From the NCBI GenBank assembly GCA_027600665.1, contig JADGJL010000093.1, forward strand, positions 1-44,758: a DNA stretch of 44,758 nt, written 5' to 3'. The DNA comes from Irineochytrium annulatum. Taxonomy: Eukaryota > Chytridiomycota > Chytridiomycetes > Chytridiales > Chytridiaceae. This document shows, one piece after another, positions 10,601 to 20,871 of the stretch. Made by a program: the position numbers and the translations under genes. The notes below the pieces were generated by a model. It ran no database searches. It saw only the letters and a program-made list of their open reading frames with translations, and was not told the DNA's origin. Within the stretch, counting starts at the first letter, position 1, and each line of letters starts with the position of its first letter.

Positions 10601-12504
10601 TTAACGGGGCGATCATGGTGAAGCGGTCGAAGCCGATAGACAGAGCCGCAGCCTCCATCGCAGACTCCAGTTGCGGTTTAAACGGGTACTCCTCGGCGTA
10701 CGTCTTTGAGTCTCTGATCGACATGATGGTCTGAAGAATCTCCTGGACAAGAGCCGGGCCATCTGCGCCGAGCCTCTGCGCAAAAGAATGTCTTAGACAC
10801 AACGGCGCAAACCAAAACACTCCACAAACCTCCAAAGCCGCCTCACAGACCGTCAGCACGACCCCCCAAGAATCCCTGTGCAATACGTCCACCAACGTTT
10901 TCGGCAACGCTGCCATCATCTCCCGCACTGGGTCCGTCTTCGACCGGCTTGCGAGCGCCCTCTGAACCATATCCTCCGTGATGCACGACCTCACAAGCCC
11001 CGCAAACAGCTCCCCCGCCCTCTCGACCACCGCCCGCTTCTCGGCCCCAATCATTGCCGTAAAGCTCGAGACCCAAAACGCTCGGAGGAGCTCCGGGTAC
11101 ACCTCCGTCGCGTACCTATCCACCTGAACGCCAGCGGCCATCACCGTCGCCACCCCGTCGGACTCCCCCACCGTCTCTATAAGGTGCGCGAGGCACGCGA
11201 ACCCACGCCCGACGAGCTCGAGCCACGCCGGCCCGAGCGTGACGTCGTTCTGATAAGGCCGGATGTCGAGCAGCTTCCGAAGGACGCCGTCGACAAGCGC
11301 AATGTCGAGGTGCGAAAAGCACGTGGAGTTCGCCGCGACGGATGAGGATGGAGTGCCGAAGAGCGAGTCGAGGACCTGGAAGACCCATTGTGTCAGCACG
11401 GTGTTGCCTGTCCCCGATGACTTGACGGGGAGCTTCAGGAGCGCCTCGCAGAGAGCCGAGAGGCGGGAGCGGGTTTTGTCCTGGCCGCCTTGCACGGCGA
11501 GGACGGGGAGGAGCCCCTTAAGGAAGACGAGGACGTGAAGGACCTGGTTTTCCTTGGCGCGCTTGTCGGCGTCCTTGAGTTGGGCGGAGGAGAAGTCGGC
11601 GATGTGGGAGGTGCAAAAGTCGATGATGGAGATGGTGGCGGGATGGTGGGCAGAGGGGGGAGGAGGCCGGGAGAGAAGCCGCTTTAACGCGTCGTGCGCG
11701 CGCCGCCGCACCTGCACATCAATTAGTCAACGCTACGCCAACAAGAATTTGAAGTATAAACACACCTTAGGCCGCTCATCGATTGCGAATATCATTAGGA
11801 CGACAAAGAGGGAGCGCAGCTCTGACGCTTTCCCCACGGGTCCACTGGTGAACGCCGCCAACCAGGACGCGTGATCCTGTGCCGCAAGAAGTGATTCAAT
11901 GCATGAGATCGCATCCCGGATGATCGCTCCGGCGGTTTGGTAGGACTGAAGGGTCGAGCTGAGTGTAGACGCGATGGCCGAGAATTTAAAGCGAAGAATG
12001 TTGGATGGTATTCTAGAAGCAAGAGATACAGGTCAGCACAGCATTCACCACGTTCGCCTGGGGCGTACCTGACGAAAACAAGGGAGAGCAGGTGAGTGAC
12101 GGCCGTGACGACCTCCTCCTGGTCGCCACCCGCCAACTGCGCTTGCTCCAGGAACGTCATTAGCGCGCCAAAGTAAGCCAAGGGCGAGAGCTGCTCCTTC
12201 TGATCTTTAATCGTGTCCTCGACCGCAGCCAACAGCATAGCCGTCTTCTTCTGGCTGGCGATTCCGGAGTTCGACTGCGACCGGACCTGTGAATATAAGA
12301 ATGTGTATTAGTCGTCCACCGAGTTGCCACCCAGAGCCTTCATTCCACCGCAGGGTCACGCCTGACGTTCCCCAAGCTTCCACAGCGCTCTTTCTTAGAA
12401 AGGTTCGCCAACGTCCCGCGAACCCGACGCCAGCAGCGCAGACCGACGCTCACCTTCGCGAAGAGGTCGAATCCGGCGTCCTGATCCTGCATCGACACGT
12501 CCAT
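7650..12504 (-). CDS. RRP12: RRP12-like ribosome biogenesis HEAT-repeat protein
   Basis: Rrp12 is a HEAT-repeat factor that works with karyopherins in pre-40S maturation and export of both subunits from the nucleus. Nine exons with introns at 12287-12453, 12013-12068, 11712-11765, 10776-10829, 9103-9157, 8895-8944, 8437-8495 and 7893-7950 give about 1433 residues, slightly longer than the yeast protein. The N-terminus fits the family (SQKKTAMLLAAVEDTIKDQ, SPLAYFGALMTFLEQ), helical repeats run through the large exons, and the C-terminal region is acidic then basic (DHYIPEQFKPAV; AKGDVKKAGQADPFAYIPL). It ends in a Lys-rich nucleolar-like tail (SKGNKKHK). The 54-nt intron at 10776-10829 is a multiple of three without a stop, so retention would add 18 residues. 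The gene is head to head with RSM10; its start codon lies 103 nt from that gene's. Confidence 0.92.
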
Positions 12505-12607
12505 AGCGGCGACGATGGCGGTCTCACGAGGTGGACAGAGTTCAGTCGAAATTGTCAAAGTAAAAAAAAGCTGACTGGAAAGCAGTGGTCAAAATCGTTA
12601 TTCTCGC
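12505..12607. promoter_or_regulatory. Bidirectional promoter between RRP12 and RSM10
   Basis: Only 103 nt separate the two start codons. The spacer has a run of eight A's (about 12560-12567) and an inverted pair CTGACTGG...GCAG nearby, but no TATA box. The arrangement suggests co-expression of a nuclear ribosome-assembly factor and a mitochondrial ribosomal protein. That is inference from spacing only. Confidence 0.5.
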
Positions 12608-13644
12608 ATGTCGCAGATCATCAGGTCAGCCGCGATGGCTACTCTGGCGCTGAGGACGTCGGGAACGGCCGCCTCAGTGTTTGGACGGTCCGTTCTTTGC
12701 AGGTCTTACGCGTGAGTAACACTCTTGGGCGGTCCTTTGGCTGGGATACTTACTTCCGACCATTAGGTCGAGGTCGACGGAAGCCCCGATAACCGCCGGG
12801 AGCCCGCCGTCGGGTCCTCTAAACGACGCGACATTTCACAGTGAGTTCTCTTTTGGGCCCTTTCTCGGCCTCACCTAACCTCATTCCCCCTCTCCCCAAA
12901 AAAAAAGTCCCCGGCGGCCACCTTAACATCCCGCGCCTACCCGTCCCCCCTCTCTCCGTCCAACCACGCCTAGTGGCCTCCATCGAACTCCGCGGCCACA
13001 TGTCCGACCACCTCGACCTCGTCTCCTACTTCATCCGCCACGCCGCCCACTCCTTTTCGATCGCGACCTCCGAGGCCACCGTCCACCTCCCCACCAGGCT
13101 CGAGCGGTGGCACGTCACGCGCGGGCCCTTTGTTCACGACAAGTCCAAGGAGGTGTTTGAGCGACGGACCCACAGGCGCGGGGTGCAGATTTTCGACGCG
13201 GGGCCCGAGGAGGTTGCGAGGCTGGAGGCCCACGTGAATGTGAACCTGCCGGCGGGCGTGGAGATGAGGGTGCAGCGATATGACTGGGTTGGGGAGGCCG
13301 GCGCGCTTGACCTGGAGGCGCTCGAGAAGGAGCTGGAGGCCGTCGTCAAGGTCGAGGAGGAGGAGTTTCAGAGGAGACTGAGCGCGACGCTGGGGCCGGC
13401 CGCTGCGAAGGAGCTGGGTGGTGAGGCTGCCGCGGAGGGCGGAGAGGACGGCGAGAAGGACGGCAAGCAGCAGCCTCCAGCACCGAAGGCTAACGCCAGG
13501 AAGCTGCTGTTTGCTGAGCAGGTCAAGTTGAAGATGGAGGCGTTCATAAAGGCCAACAGCGAGCCGGCTGGTGCTAAGAACGCGGCGAAAGGAAAGGGCG
13601 GGAAGGATGGGGGAAAACCTAAAGATGGAAAAGGAAAGAAGTAA
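12608..13644 (+). CDS. RSM10: Mitochondrial small-subunit ribosomal protein uS10m
   Basis: Component of the mitochondrial 37S subunit, in the head near the decoding region. Three exons (12608-12711, 12767-12840, 12908-13644; introns 55 and 67 nt) encode 304 residues. The first exon gives a basic, hydroxylated presequence (MSQIIRSAAMATLALRTSG). The uS10 core follows: VASIELRGHMSDHLDLVSYF, then VHLPTRLERWHVTRGPFVHD, then SKEVFERRTHRRGVQIFDA, the last two being hallmarks of S10m. After the core, about 130 residues form a Glu/Lys-rich helical and low-complexity tail ending KPKDGKGKK, longer than the bare S10 fold. The second acceptor sits after an A tract (CCCCAAAAAAAAAG), which is unusual for a polypyrimidine tract but keeps the frame. 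Confidence 0.9.
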
Positions 13645-14481
13645 CAAACAGATAATTAGTGGAGCATTGGCAGGGCGTTAAGCGGACTAGTTAGAATTTT
13701 ATAATCCGTTGTTGCAACACGCAACGCGAAGAAAGAAAAGGAACTACTATTTGTGTACAGGTTCGAAGCAGCATCGCGAACTCTCGGGCTCTCCTAAATG
13801 GAGAAGGTCGAACTGGAGGATTCACTAATCAAATGTAAAGGACACCGCCCCCCCAAAGCGTAATAACTGTTGAGGAAGGCGATGAATTGGACGAAGGGCA
13901 TGTGCAGGATGCCGCATAGGACGAAGTAGTAGCAGAGCGTCACGGTGTCGGTCGCCCAGTAGAGGTTCGGGACCGTGCGGGCCGCGGTGCGAGGGGACCA
14001 CGTGTTGCACGTTGACTGCGAATTAAAGGAGCGCGCGGACGATGCAAGATGCCGCGACGATGCGCTGATGTTATAAATGCCGGGAGAGAACGGGGCGTGC
14101 AGCTACGCGCTCTAAATGTCATCCTCTCCTTTGCTCTAAAAGGTATAAAGAAGAGAACCCGGTCGTCAAATATGCATTGCTAAATGTGAGGGGTTACTGT
14201 GAGTTGTCCGTAACGTTTTCGATTCAACAAAGCTTTTAGCAAGCTTTGCAACAAACGCCGAGAAAGCAAAAGATCGCGTTGGCGTCACGCGGGAGTTCTA
14301 CAAATGAATAACCAGAATGTGCCTTGAACTGGCAACGGAGGCGGTCTGCGTCCAGGAGTCTGCGGACTTTCTTCTCACCAACAGTTCGAACGACTCTCCC
14401 TACCCTGGATCGTGATCTTCTCCATATATCTTTGCGTCGGCAGATCAGCGGAATTGACAATTTCGACTTCGCGATCTCAAT
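13645..14481. other. Intergenic between RSM10 and PPWD1 with a small unassigned membrane frame
   Basis: Apart from the minus-strand frame at about 13797-14029 listed separately, no gene is apparent. The last 60 nt before the PPWD1 start are the likely leader, with pyrimidine-rich stretches. Confidence 0.4.
13797..14029 (-). CDS. Possible small membrane protein exon, unrecognised
   Basis: On the minus strand an acceptor-like site (CTTTAATTCGCAG) near 14017 opens a frame that reads through one strongly hydrophobic segment (VTLCYYFVLCGILHMPFVQF, then IAFL) to a stop near 13797, about 70 residues. Base composition of the segment resembles the neighbouring genes. No convincing upstream exon with ATG was found; an ATG frame at 14122 (MTFRARSCTPRSLPAFITSA) is Arg-rich and presequence-like but does not join cleanly. 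I do not recognise the family. It could be the last exon of a small organellar or ER membrane protein, or a chance frame. Confidence 0.25.
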
Positions 14482-17400
14482 ATGGCCCGAACGAAGAAGC
14501 AGCTCAAGGCAAAAAAGGACAAGGCGGCCGCGGAGAAGGCCGGGAAGGTCGGGAAGGCAGAGGAGGTCGAGAACGAGGAGGTGGAGAACGACGCGGGCGG
14601 CGACGACGCGGCGCCCGAGGAACCGCCGAAGGACTCTCGGGGGAAGCGCAGCGCCGAGGAGTCCGGCGACGAGCAGGCCAGCCCGAGGAAGAAGGCGCGG
14701 GAGGATCCGGAGCCGGAGCCGAAGAAAGTCGAGGAGGAGGAGGACGATGACGCGGATCAGGGCCCAATGCCCCCTCCGGCCGCTCCTGGTTTGGATTGTG
14801 GATCTATTGAACCAACGCGGCTGACCAAGTAACTCCAGAAGCGGACGACGATGACGACGTGGGGCCGATGCCTGCGCCGGCGCCGAAAAAGAAGCGACAG
14901 CGAGGTTTGCTTGCCCTTCTTTTGTCAGGTAACTGATTTACCCTCCCCGCCAGTCCTCCCGCACGAGCACCTCTACCTCCAGAACCTCCCCTCCTGCGAC
15001 ATGTACGAGCAGTCCCTCATGCACCGCGACGTCATCAACTTTGTCGAGGTCGCGGCTCGGACCGACTTCCTTATCACGACCTCGGTGGACGGGCACGTCA
15101 AGTTCTGGAAAAAGTCAGAGAGGGGCATCGAGTTCGTGAAGCACTACCGCGCGCACCTGGGGCCCATCGTTGCCGTCGCGACGAGCCACGATGGGACCAT
15201 GTTCGCGACGGCAGGCGCTGATAAGGCGTTGAAGGTGTTTGATGTCGTGAATTTCGGTACGTGGTTGGATTTTCAACGAATCATGCTGGAGTCGTGACTG
15301 GGAGGGTGGGAAAAGCCGTCTTATCTTCGACCGCGGGCTTCCAATTGGCTGAGCAATTCTTTTGCGAGCGCGAAGCGCGAAGCTAAGCTACGTGTCGCAA
15401 GCCCCACCCCGACCCTTCGCGCGCAGCGCGCATCCTCTTCCTTTGCCTCTTACGCACTCGACCGCGCAGATATGATCAATATGTTCAAACTGAAATACCT
15501 GCCGAACGCCATCTGCTGGTGTTTCAAGCGGGGCGACGCGATGGCGCTTCTCGCCTGGTATGGTTATTTTTCGTGAATCTCTTCCTTCGTTTTTTAGCTT
15601 TTTTAAAAAGTCCCTCCCACCCAACCCATCTCCAGCTCCGACCTAGAGTCTCCCAAAATCCACTTCTACGATGGCCGCGACAACAGCAAAACCGAGAACG
15701 GCCTGAACCCGGACGAGCCCTTCGCGACGGCGGCCGAGATCCACTCCGCTCCGGTCCACATCATGCGATACCACGCCCTTGCGGAGACGATCGTCAGCGT
15801 CGACACGGGTGGGATGATGGAGTATTGGACGCCGGATTGGGAGGGAGGGTTCCCGCAGCCGGAGAGGCCCAAGATCAAGTGGTCGTTCAAGTCGGAGACC
15901 GATCTTTACGAGTTCAAAAAGGTCTTTTCTTCCTTGTGAATGATCGTGTAGGGACTTCACAAGCTGACTGTAAGCTTTCAATTTAGTCAAAAACGGTCCC
16001 GACGTCCCTGAACCTATCCCCCGACCTCTCCAAATTTGTTACTTTCGGCTTCGACGACCGGCAGGTCCGGGTCTTCAACTTCTACACGGGGAAGCTGCTG
16101 CGGAAGTACGATGAGAGCTTGACGGTGATGACCGAGATGCAGCAGGCAGGCACGGCGGCGCATCGGTTGGATGACATGGACTTTGGTCGTCGGCTGGCCC
16201 AGGAACGGGAGATTGAGAAGATCAAAGGCGGGCAGGCGGCTACGGCGAATGCGGGTAGGACTAGAAGCGACTGGGACGTTTATCTTCATGCTAAAACGCT
16301 ATAATGCAGTGTTCGACGAGTCCGGCCACTTCATCATCTTCCCGACGCTTCTTGGCATCAAGATTGTCAACATCGAGACGAATAAGGTGTCGCGGTTATT
16401 GGGGCGGATGGAGAACCATCGGTTCATGAACATCGCGTTATATCAAGGAGCGCCGAGAAAGAAGGCCGTGTTAACTCATGTATGTGTCCCCCCGATTTTT
16501 TTTTTGGTAGATGTCGTCCTCATCTCGTCATCCAGGCCATGGCAGCGTCCGAGAATGTGACGCTCAAGGAAGCCGAAACGACGGACCCGACGTTATTCTG
16601 CACGGCCTTCAAGCGGAATCGGTTCTTCATCTTTTCGAAACGTGATCCGGACGGGTGAGTTAAAAGAACTTTCCCCCCCTTTTTTTCCTTCCACACATAA
16701 ACCCCGTCTTAATACGGGTCTATACCCCGCTTTCCTTCCGCTTTCCTTAGCGAGGACAACGCGTCCGCCGGCCAGTCCCGCGACATATTCAACGAGAAGC
16801 CCTCGCGCGAGGAGCAAACCGTCGCCACGATCTCGAACTCGAACCTAAAGGCCGCCCTGGGGTCCCAGTGCATCATCCACACCTCCTTCGGTGACATCCA
16901 CCTCCGCCTGTTCCCCGAACACGCGCCTAAGGCCGTCGAGAATTTCGTCGGGCTGGCGAAGAAGGGTTATTACGACAATGTGATCTTTCACCGAGTCATT
17001 TCGGGGTTCATGATCCAGACGGGGGATCCGTTGGGCGATGGAACGGGCGGGGAGAGTCTGTGGGGGAATGACTTTGAGGATGAGTTTTCAAAGTGAGTTT
17101 TTTTTTTTTTCTTTTTCAAGCCTGTGTTGTGTGGTACTTCTTTTCTTTTCTTTTTTAAATCTTTTTGGCTGAGTTCTTTGGTGTGTGCTGATGCGGTGTC
17201 TTTATTCCAGAACCATCAAGCATGATCGGCCGTATACTCTCTCCATGGCGAACTGCGGGCCGAATACGAACGCTAGCCAGTTCTTCATCACGACGGTGCC
17301 AACAGTAAGTTCCGCCGACTCGTTCACTCTCTTGTTACCTTTGTAAAAGGGAAAAGGAATTTAATACCTGTTTATTTTTTCTCAGCCGTGGCTCGACAAC

Positions 17401-17526
17401 AAGCATACGGTTTTTGGGAGGGTGACGGGCGGGATGGACGTCGTGCACCTGATCGAGAAGGTTAGGGTGGACAAAAACGAGAAGCCGATAGACTCGGTCA
17501 GCATTTTGGGCGTGGAGGTGCGCTGA
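14482..17526 (+). CDS. PPWD1: PPWD1-type protein: WD40 propeller plus C-terminal cyclophilin
   Basis: Spliceosome-associated peptidyl-prolyl isomerase with an N-terminal WD40 propeller. Eleven exons: 14482-14788, 14839-14904, 14954-15256, 15470-15557, 15636-15921, 15987-16254, 16310-16479, 16536-16654, 16751-17092, 17211-17304 and 17386-17526, giving 727 residues with all phases consistent. It begins with a Lys/Glu-rich nuclear-type region ([20 protein letters not shown]), then [20 protein letters not shown] and [13 protein letters not shown], typical of PPWD1. Other family landmarks are [53 protein letters not shown] and a complete cyclophilin domain ([65 protein letters not shown]) with all catalytic positions. 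Intron 3 (213 nt) is the longest and holds inverted repeats. It is convergent with the F-box/ankyrin gene. Confidence 0.95.
15368..15422 (+). repeat. Inverted repeat inside PPWD1 intron 3
   Basis: GCGCGAAG occurs twice, nearly in tandem (15368-15375 and 15375-15382), and its reverse complement CTTCGCGC lies at 15415-15422. The transcript could fold into a stem of 8 bp with alternative pairings just upstream of the acceptor at 15469. A CGCGCAGCGCGC palindrome follows directly. Effect on splicing is unknown. Confidence 0.5.
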
Positions 17527-17727
17527 TAAAGAGGTTGTTGTCGCGGCCGGGGATTGATCAGGGATCAATTTGTATAGTACTAATATAGTTGGGCTCTCGA
17601 CGAGCCGTTTCTTGGGACGACTGGTCAGCAATGAGATTAGAAATAGGACAAACCAGAGCCTTTTTATTCCTGGTTGGAGGGAGACCTCTTGTCTGGCCAA
17701 CCTGAACCTAAACTTCACCCCCGTGTT

Positions 17728-18231
17728 GTCAGTCGTTTGGCCTGGCACGTCGGTGCGGACGTGCACGTCGGGGACCGAGTGCTGCACGACGGAGAGAACG
17801 TTTATCGCGACGGGGTTAATGTCCCCTGGCGGCTCCACTCGATGCACCCGGTGGGCTTCGCGGGCTCCAACGTGCTGGTGTGCTTTTTCACCGGGCGTTT
17901 ACTGATGAAAGGTAAACCTTTGACTTCTGTGGTTTCTGGTGGTCGTGTTGCACCATAGCTTGATAATACCCTTGCTAATACCCGCTAATACCCGCCGATG
18001 TGCTCTCGCCATCCACGACCCCGTCCACGAATTGCAGCATCCTTTGAGAAGGCCAGGGCCATTGCACTGGCCGCGCGTCATACAACGTCTGCGTCGACGA
18101 CAGCAAGTTGCTGCCTAACCAGTCCTTTTCTTCAGATTAATCGTGAACTGTCAATAGTCCCAGCTACTACGCCAAACGGGCTCACGATTATATCGTTGGG
18201 AGTCGCCATTTTCGCGCGGATCCATCGTTGA
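17728..18231 (+). CDS. Orphan coding-like exon pair, unrecognised
   Basis: An acceptor-like TTGTCAG at about 17728 opens a frame with strongly biased third positions (RLAWHVGADVHVGDRVLHD, then VNVPWRLHSMHPVGFAGSN and LVCFFTGRLLMK) up to a good donor (AAAG/gtaaac, about 17911). Joined to an acceptor at about 18036 (ACGAATTGCAG) the frame continues as ASFEKARAIALAARHTTSAS and stops at 18231, overlapping the antisense 3' end of the F-box/ankyrin gene. No start codon or 5' exon is evident between here and PPWD1. It may be a relic, an unannotated 3' exon or chance. The family is not recognised. Confidence 0.22.
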
Positions 18232-20871
18232 GCTCTGCCGCCCTCTTGCCGCCCAGCCTCCTCAACACCTCTACCCTCCGGCCTCTGTCCGGTAGGTAAC
18301 CTCCGCCCCCCTCAATCACGAGATCCAACGCCGTCTTCCCGTTCGCATCGACCGCATTCACGTCGCATCCATACGTCTCCACGAGCAGCTGTATGACCTC
18401 CGGCGCCCCACACTCCGTTACCTTCTTCAACCCGACCGCGTCGGCTCCTATCCTCGACATCTCCACCTCCTGCTTCCCACCGAAAAGGTCCCTGAGCTCC
18501 CCCTCCGGCAGCTGGACCCGCTTGAGGAGCATCCCATTTTTGTGTCGCACCTTGACGCCTCGCTTTTGGAGGAGCTCGAGCAGCAAGGCCTCTGACTCCC
18601 GCCCGGGGACGCGGATGGTCCGCTCGCCCAAAGCGGCCTCGAACGCGCCCGTCACGACCCGGTAGCGCGAGAGACCCTCGGGGTCGTACGGGATTACCTC
18701 GGTACCGTAGCCCTTTCCGACGAACACGTGGAAATTCCTCGGATGCACATCGCGCGGCACGGTTGGGGACGGTATGCCCTCGACGGGGCCACTACGGCCG
18801 ACGCTGGCGAGGTGAAGGGCCGTCTGACCAAGGGGAGTGACGGCAGTGAGATCAGCGCCGCAGCCGTGGAGGAGCTCAACAGCACGGTAGCGGCATAGGG
18901 CGGCAGCCGAGTGGATGGGTGCGAAACCAGCGAAGCAAGCGGCAAACTGGAGGTGGCCGTGGTCAAAGGAGGCGTCCGGCAGAATGGGCATGTCGACCAT
19001 GTGTGGGGCCGCGAGAAAGGAGGCTGCCATCAGCTCATCGCGGATAATAGCGAGGTGAAAGGCTGTCAACTTGATCTTGGGCACCGCAAACCCCTTCGCG
19101 CCGGGCAGGCCGCAGGACGCTAGATGCTTGAGGGTCCGTAGTGGTGCCTGGTCCCGAGTAATCATGGCGGCCAAAACAGCGTGTCCCACCACCGTCCATC
19201 CGTTACCGTCGGCCTTCTGCAAGAGTTTCGAGCCAGCGGGGAGTGCCGCCACGATAAGGTCCCAGATATCCGACGTGCGGAGGCAGGCCACGATGAGGGC
19301 TTTAAGCTTGTGCTCCTCCCCGCCGGTCTCCCCGAATAGCACTTCCAGCATTTTTGCCACTGCCTTAGAGGGGCCTAGCCACTCGCACGCAACCTCAAGT
19401 GGCGTTTTGCCGGCAGCGTTCGCGTCCCAGACAGAGATTGTCCCTTTCAGAATGGATATCAGAGCCTCGAGGGAACGCGGGCAGCATGTTTTGACGGCGA
19501 CCATCAAAATGTTGTCCCTTTCCTCCCCGTACTTGCTGTCAAACTTCGCGCCAGCCTGGAGGAGCATTTGAATCACCGCTGGCATCTCGCGCACCACGGC
19601 TAGGTGAAGCAGAGTGTCGCCGCCGCCGTCCTCTAATTCCAGATCCCCGCCGCGCGCAACGTAGTGGTCGATCGCCTCGATCTTCCCCATCCTAACGGCG
19701 CCCATGACGTCGCTAATGTCCCGCACGGAGCCATCGTCAAACTTCAACAGCTGGTCCTCCTGATTCTCCTCTTCGCCAAAAACTTTGTCATCCAAGCCGT
19801 CATAGGCAATCCCCTCCGCATTAATCGGCCCGTGCGGCGTCGGTTCCGCGTCGGCCCGCACGTCGCCGACCCACTCTTCGTCGGCCTGGTACATGTCGAG
19901 GATTTGCGCGGCCTGCGAGGAAATAACCTCCAAGTTCTTCGCGCCATTGTGACCGTTGCACTCACGGTAGTAGTCTCGCCATCTGATCAAGTTTTTGTCG
20001 GGCAGGTGTGGGCAGTGTGGGGCCCGCCAGACGCCGTCGGGGAAGAGAGCAACCCAGCTCCTATCAGCGCAGCGTTGACGCCAAAGCGTGCTTTCACGAG
20101 AAAGCACAACAGTGTAGGCCACGCGGCATGTCGTCTCGAACCTTAGCAGGGATGATGCGTTGACGTACAAAAGGATTGCGATGACGAGCTCGATTGGCAG
20201 GGCGGACAGAGTACCGATTGTCCCGTCCTTCGACGCTAAAGTTAGGGTCCTCCTTGCGTTTGGTGCATACGATGTCACGGGCTAGCGGGATGGTTTCAAC
20301 ATATGCAATGCAGAAGGAATATCAACGATATAGTAGGACTCACGTAAACTCGCGGGTAATTCTTGATTGTTCTCACGCCATCGCCAGCATAAAGAGCGGA
20401 CGACCGTGCTTTAAGTCTTTTAAATAACTTCCTGTCCAGCTCCAAGTACTCCGCCATCGCTGGCGGCAGCTCCTCTCCACCCTCCAAGATTCTTAGCTTG
20501 GGCAACTCAACATCCACCCCCTCTATAAGCCTCAACGGCGGCAACACCAACGCGTGTGCGCCCATCTCGATGTCCCCGTATCCGAACCTCTTCGCCAAGT
20601 CAATCCGGATGTTCGTCTCTGCGACACCAGTCCGTTCACCACGCCCAAACCCATTCGCCAAGTCAACCAGCCCAATCTGATTCTTCCAGTGGTTCCTCTT
20701 GGCCACACTAGTCCGTTCGACGAGCCAGCGCGCGAGGCGCCTCCATCCGATGATCCCGCGGCGCGCCATCGCACGCGCCACGACGACAAGGCAGGCCGTA
20801 TGCGCAAGCACTCCGCGAGGTACGGAACTGAGAGTGTGGCCGCAATCGTAGACGCTCGAATCGAAACACAT
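18188..20871 (-). CDS. F-box and ankyrin-repeat protein
   Basis: Likely substrate adaptor of an SCF ubiquitin ligase: the F-box would bind Skp1 and the ankyrin repeats a target. Exons 20344-20871 and 18188-20281 (intron 20282-20343, 62 nt, phase 0) give 873 residues. The first 176 residues are an unrecognised N-terminal region starting MCFDSSVYDCGHTLSS. The F-box is at about 195-245 (LSALPIELVIAILLYVNASS, then ESTLWRQRC). Ankyrin-type repeats follow from about 390: GDTLLHLAVVREMPAVIQML, GKTPLEVACEWLG, a diverged middle, FAPIHSAAALCRYRAVELLH, GQTALHLASVG and NGKTALDLVIEGG. Translation could also begin in exon 2, which is open from near the acceptor but lacks an early ATG, so the two-exon model is preferred. 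Target unknown. Confidence 0.75.
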
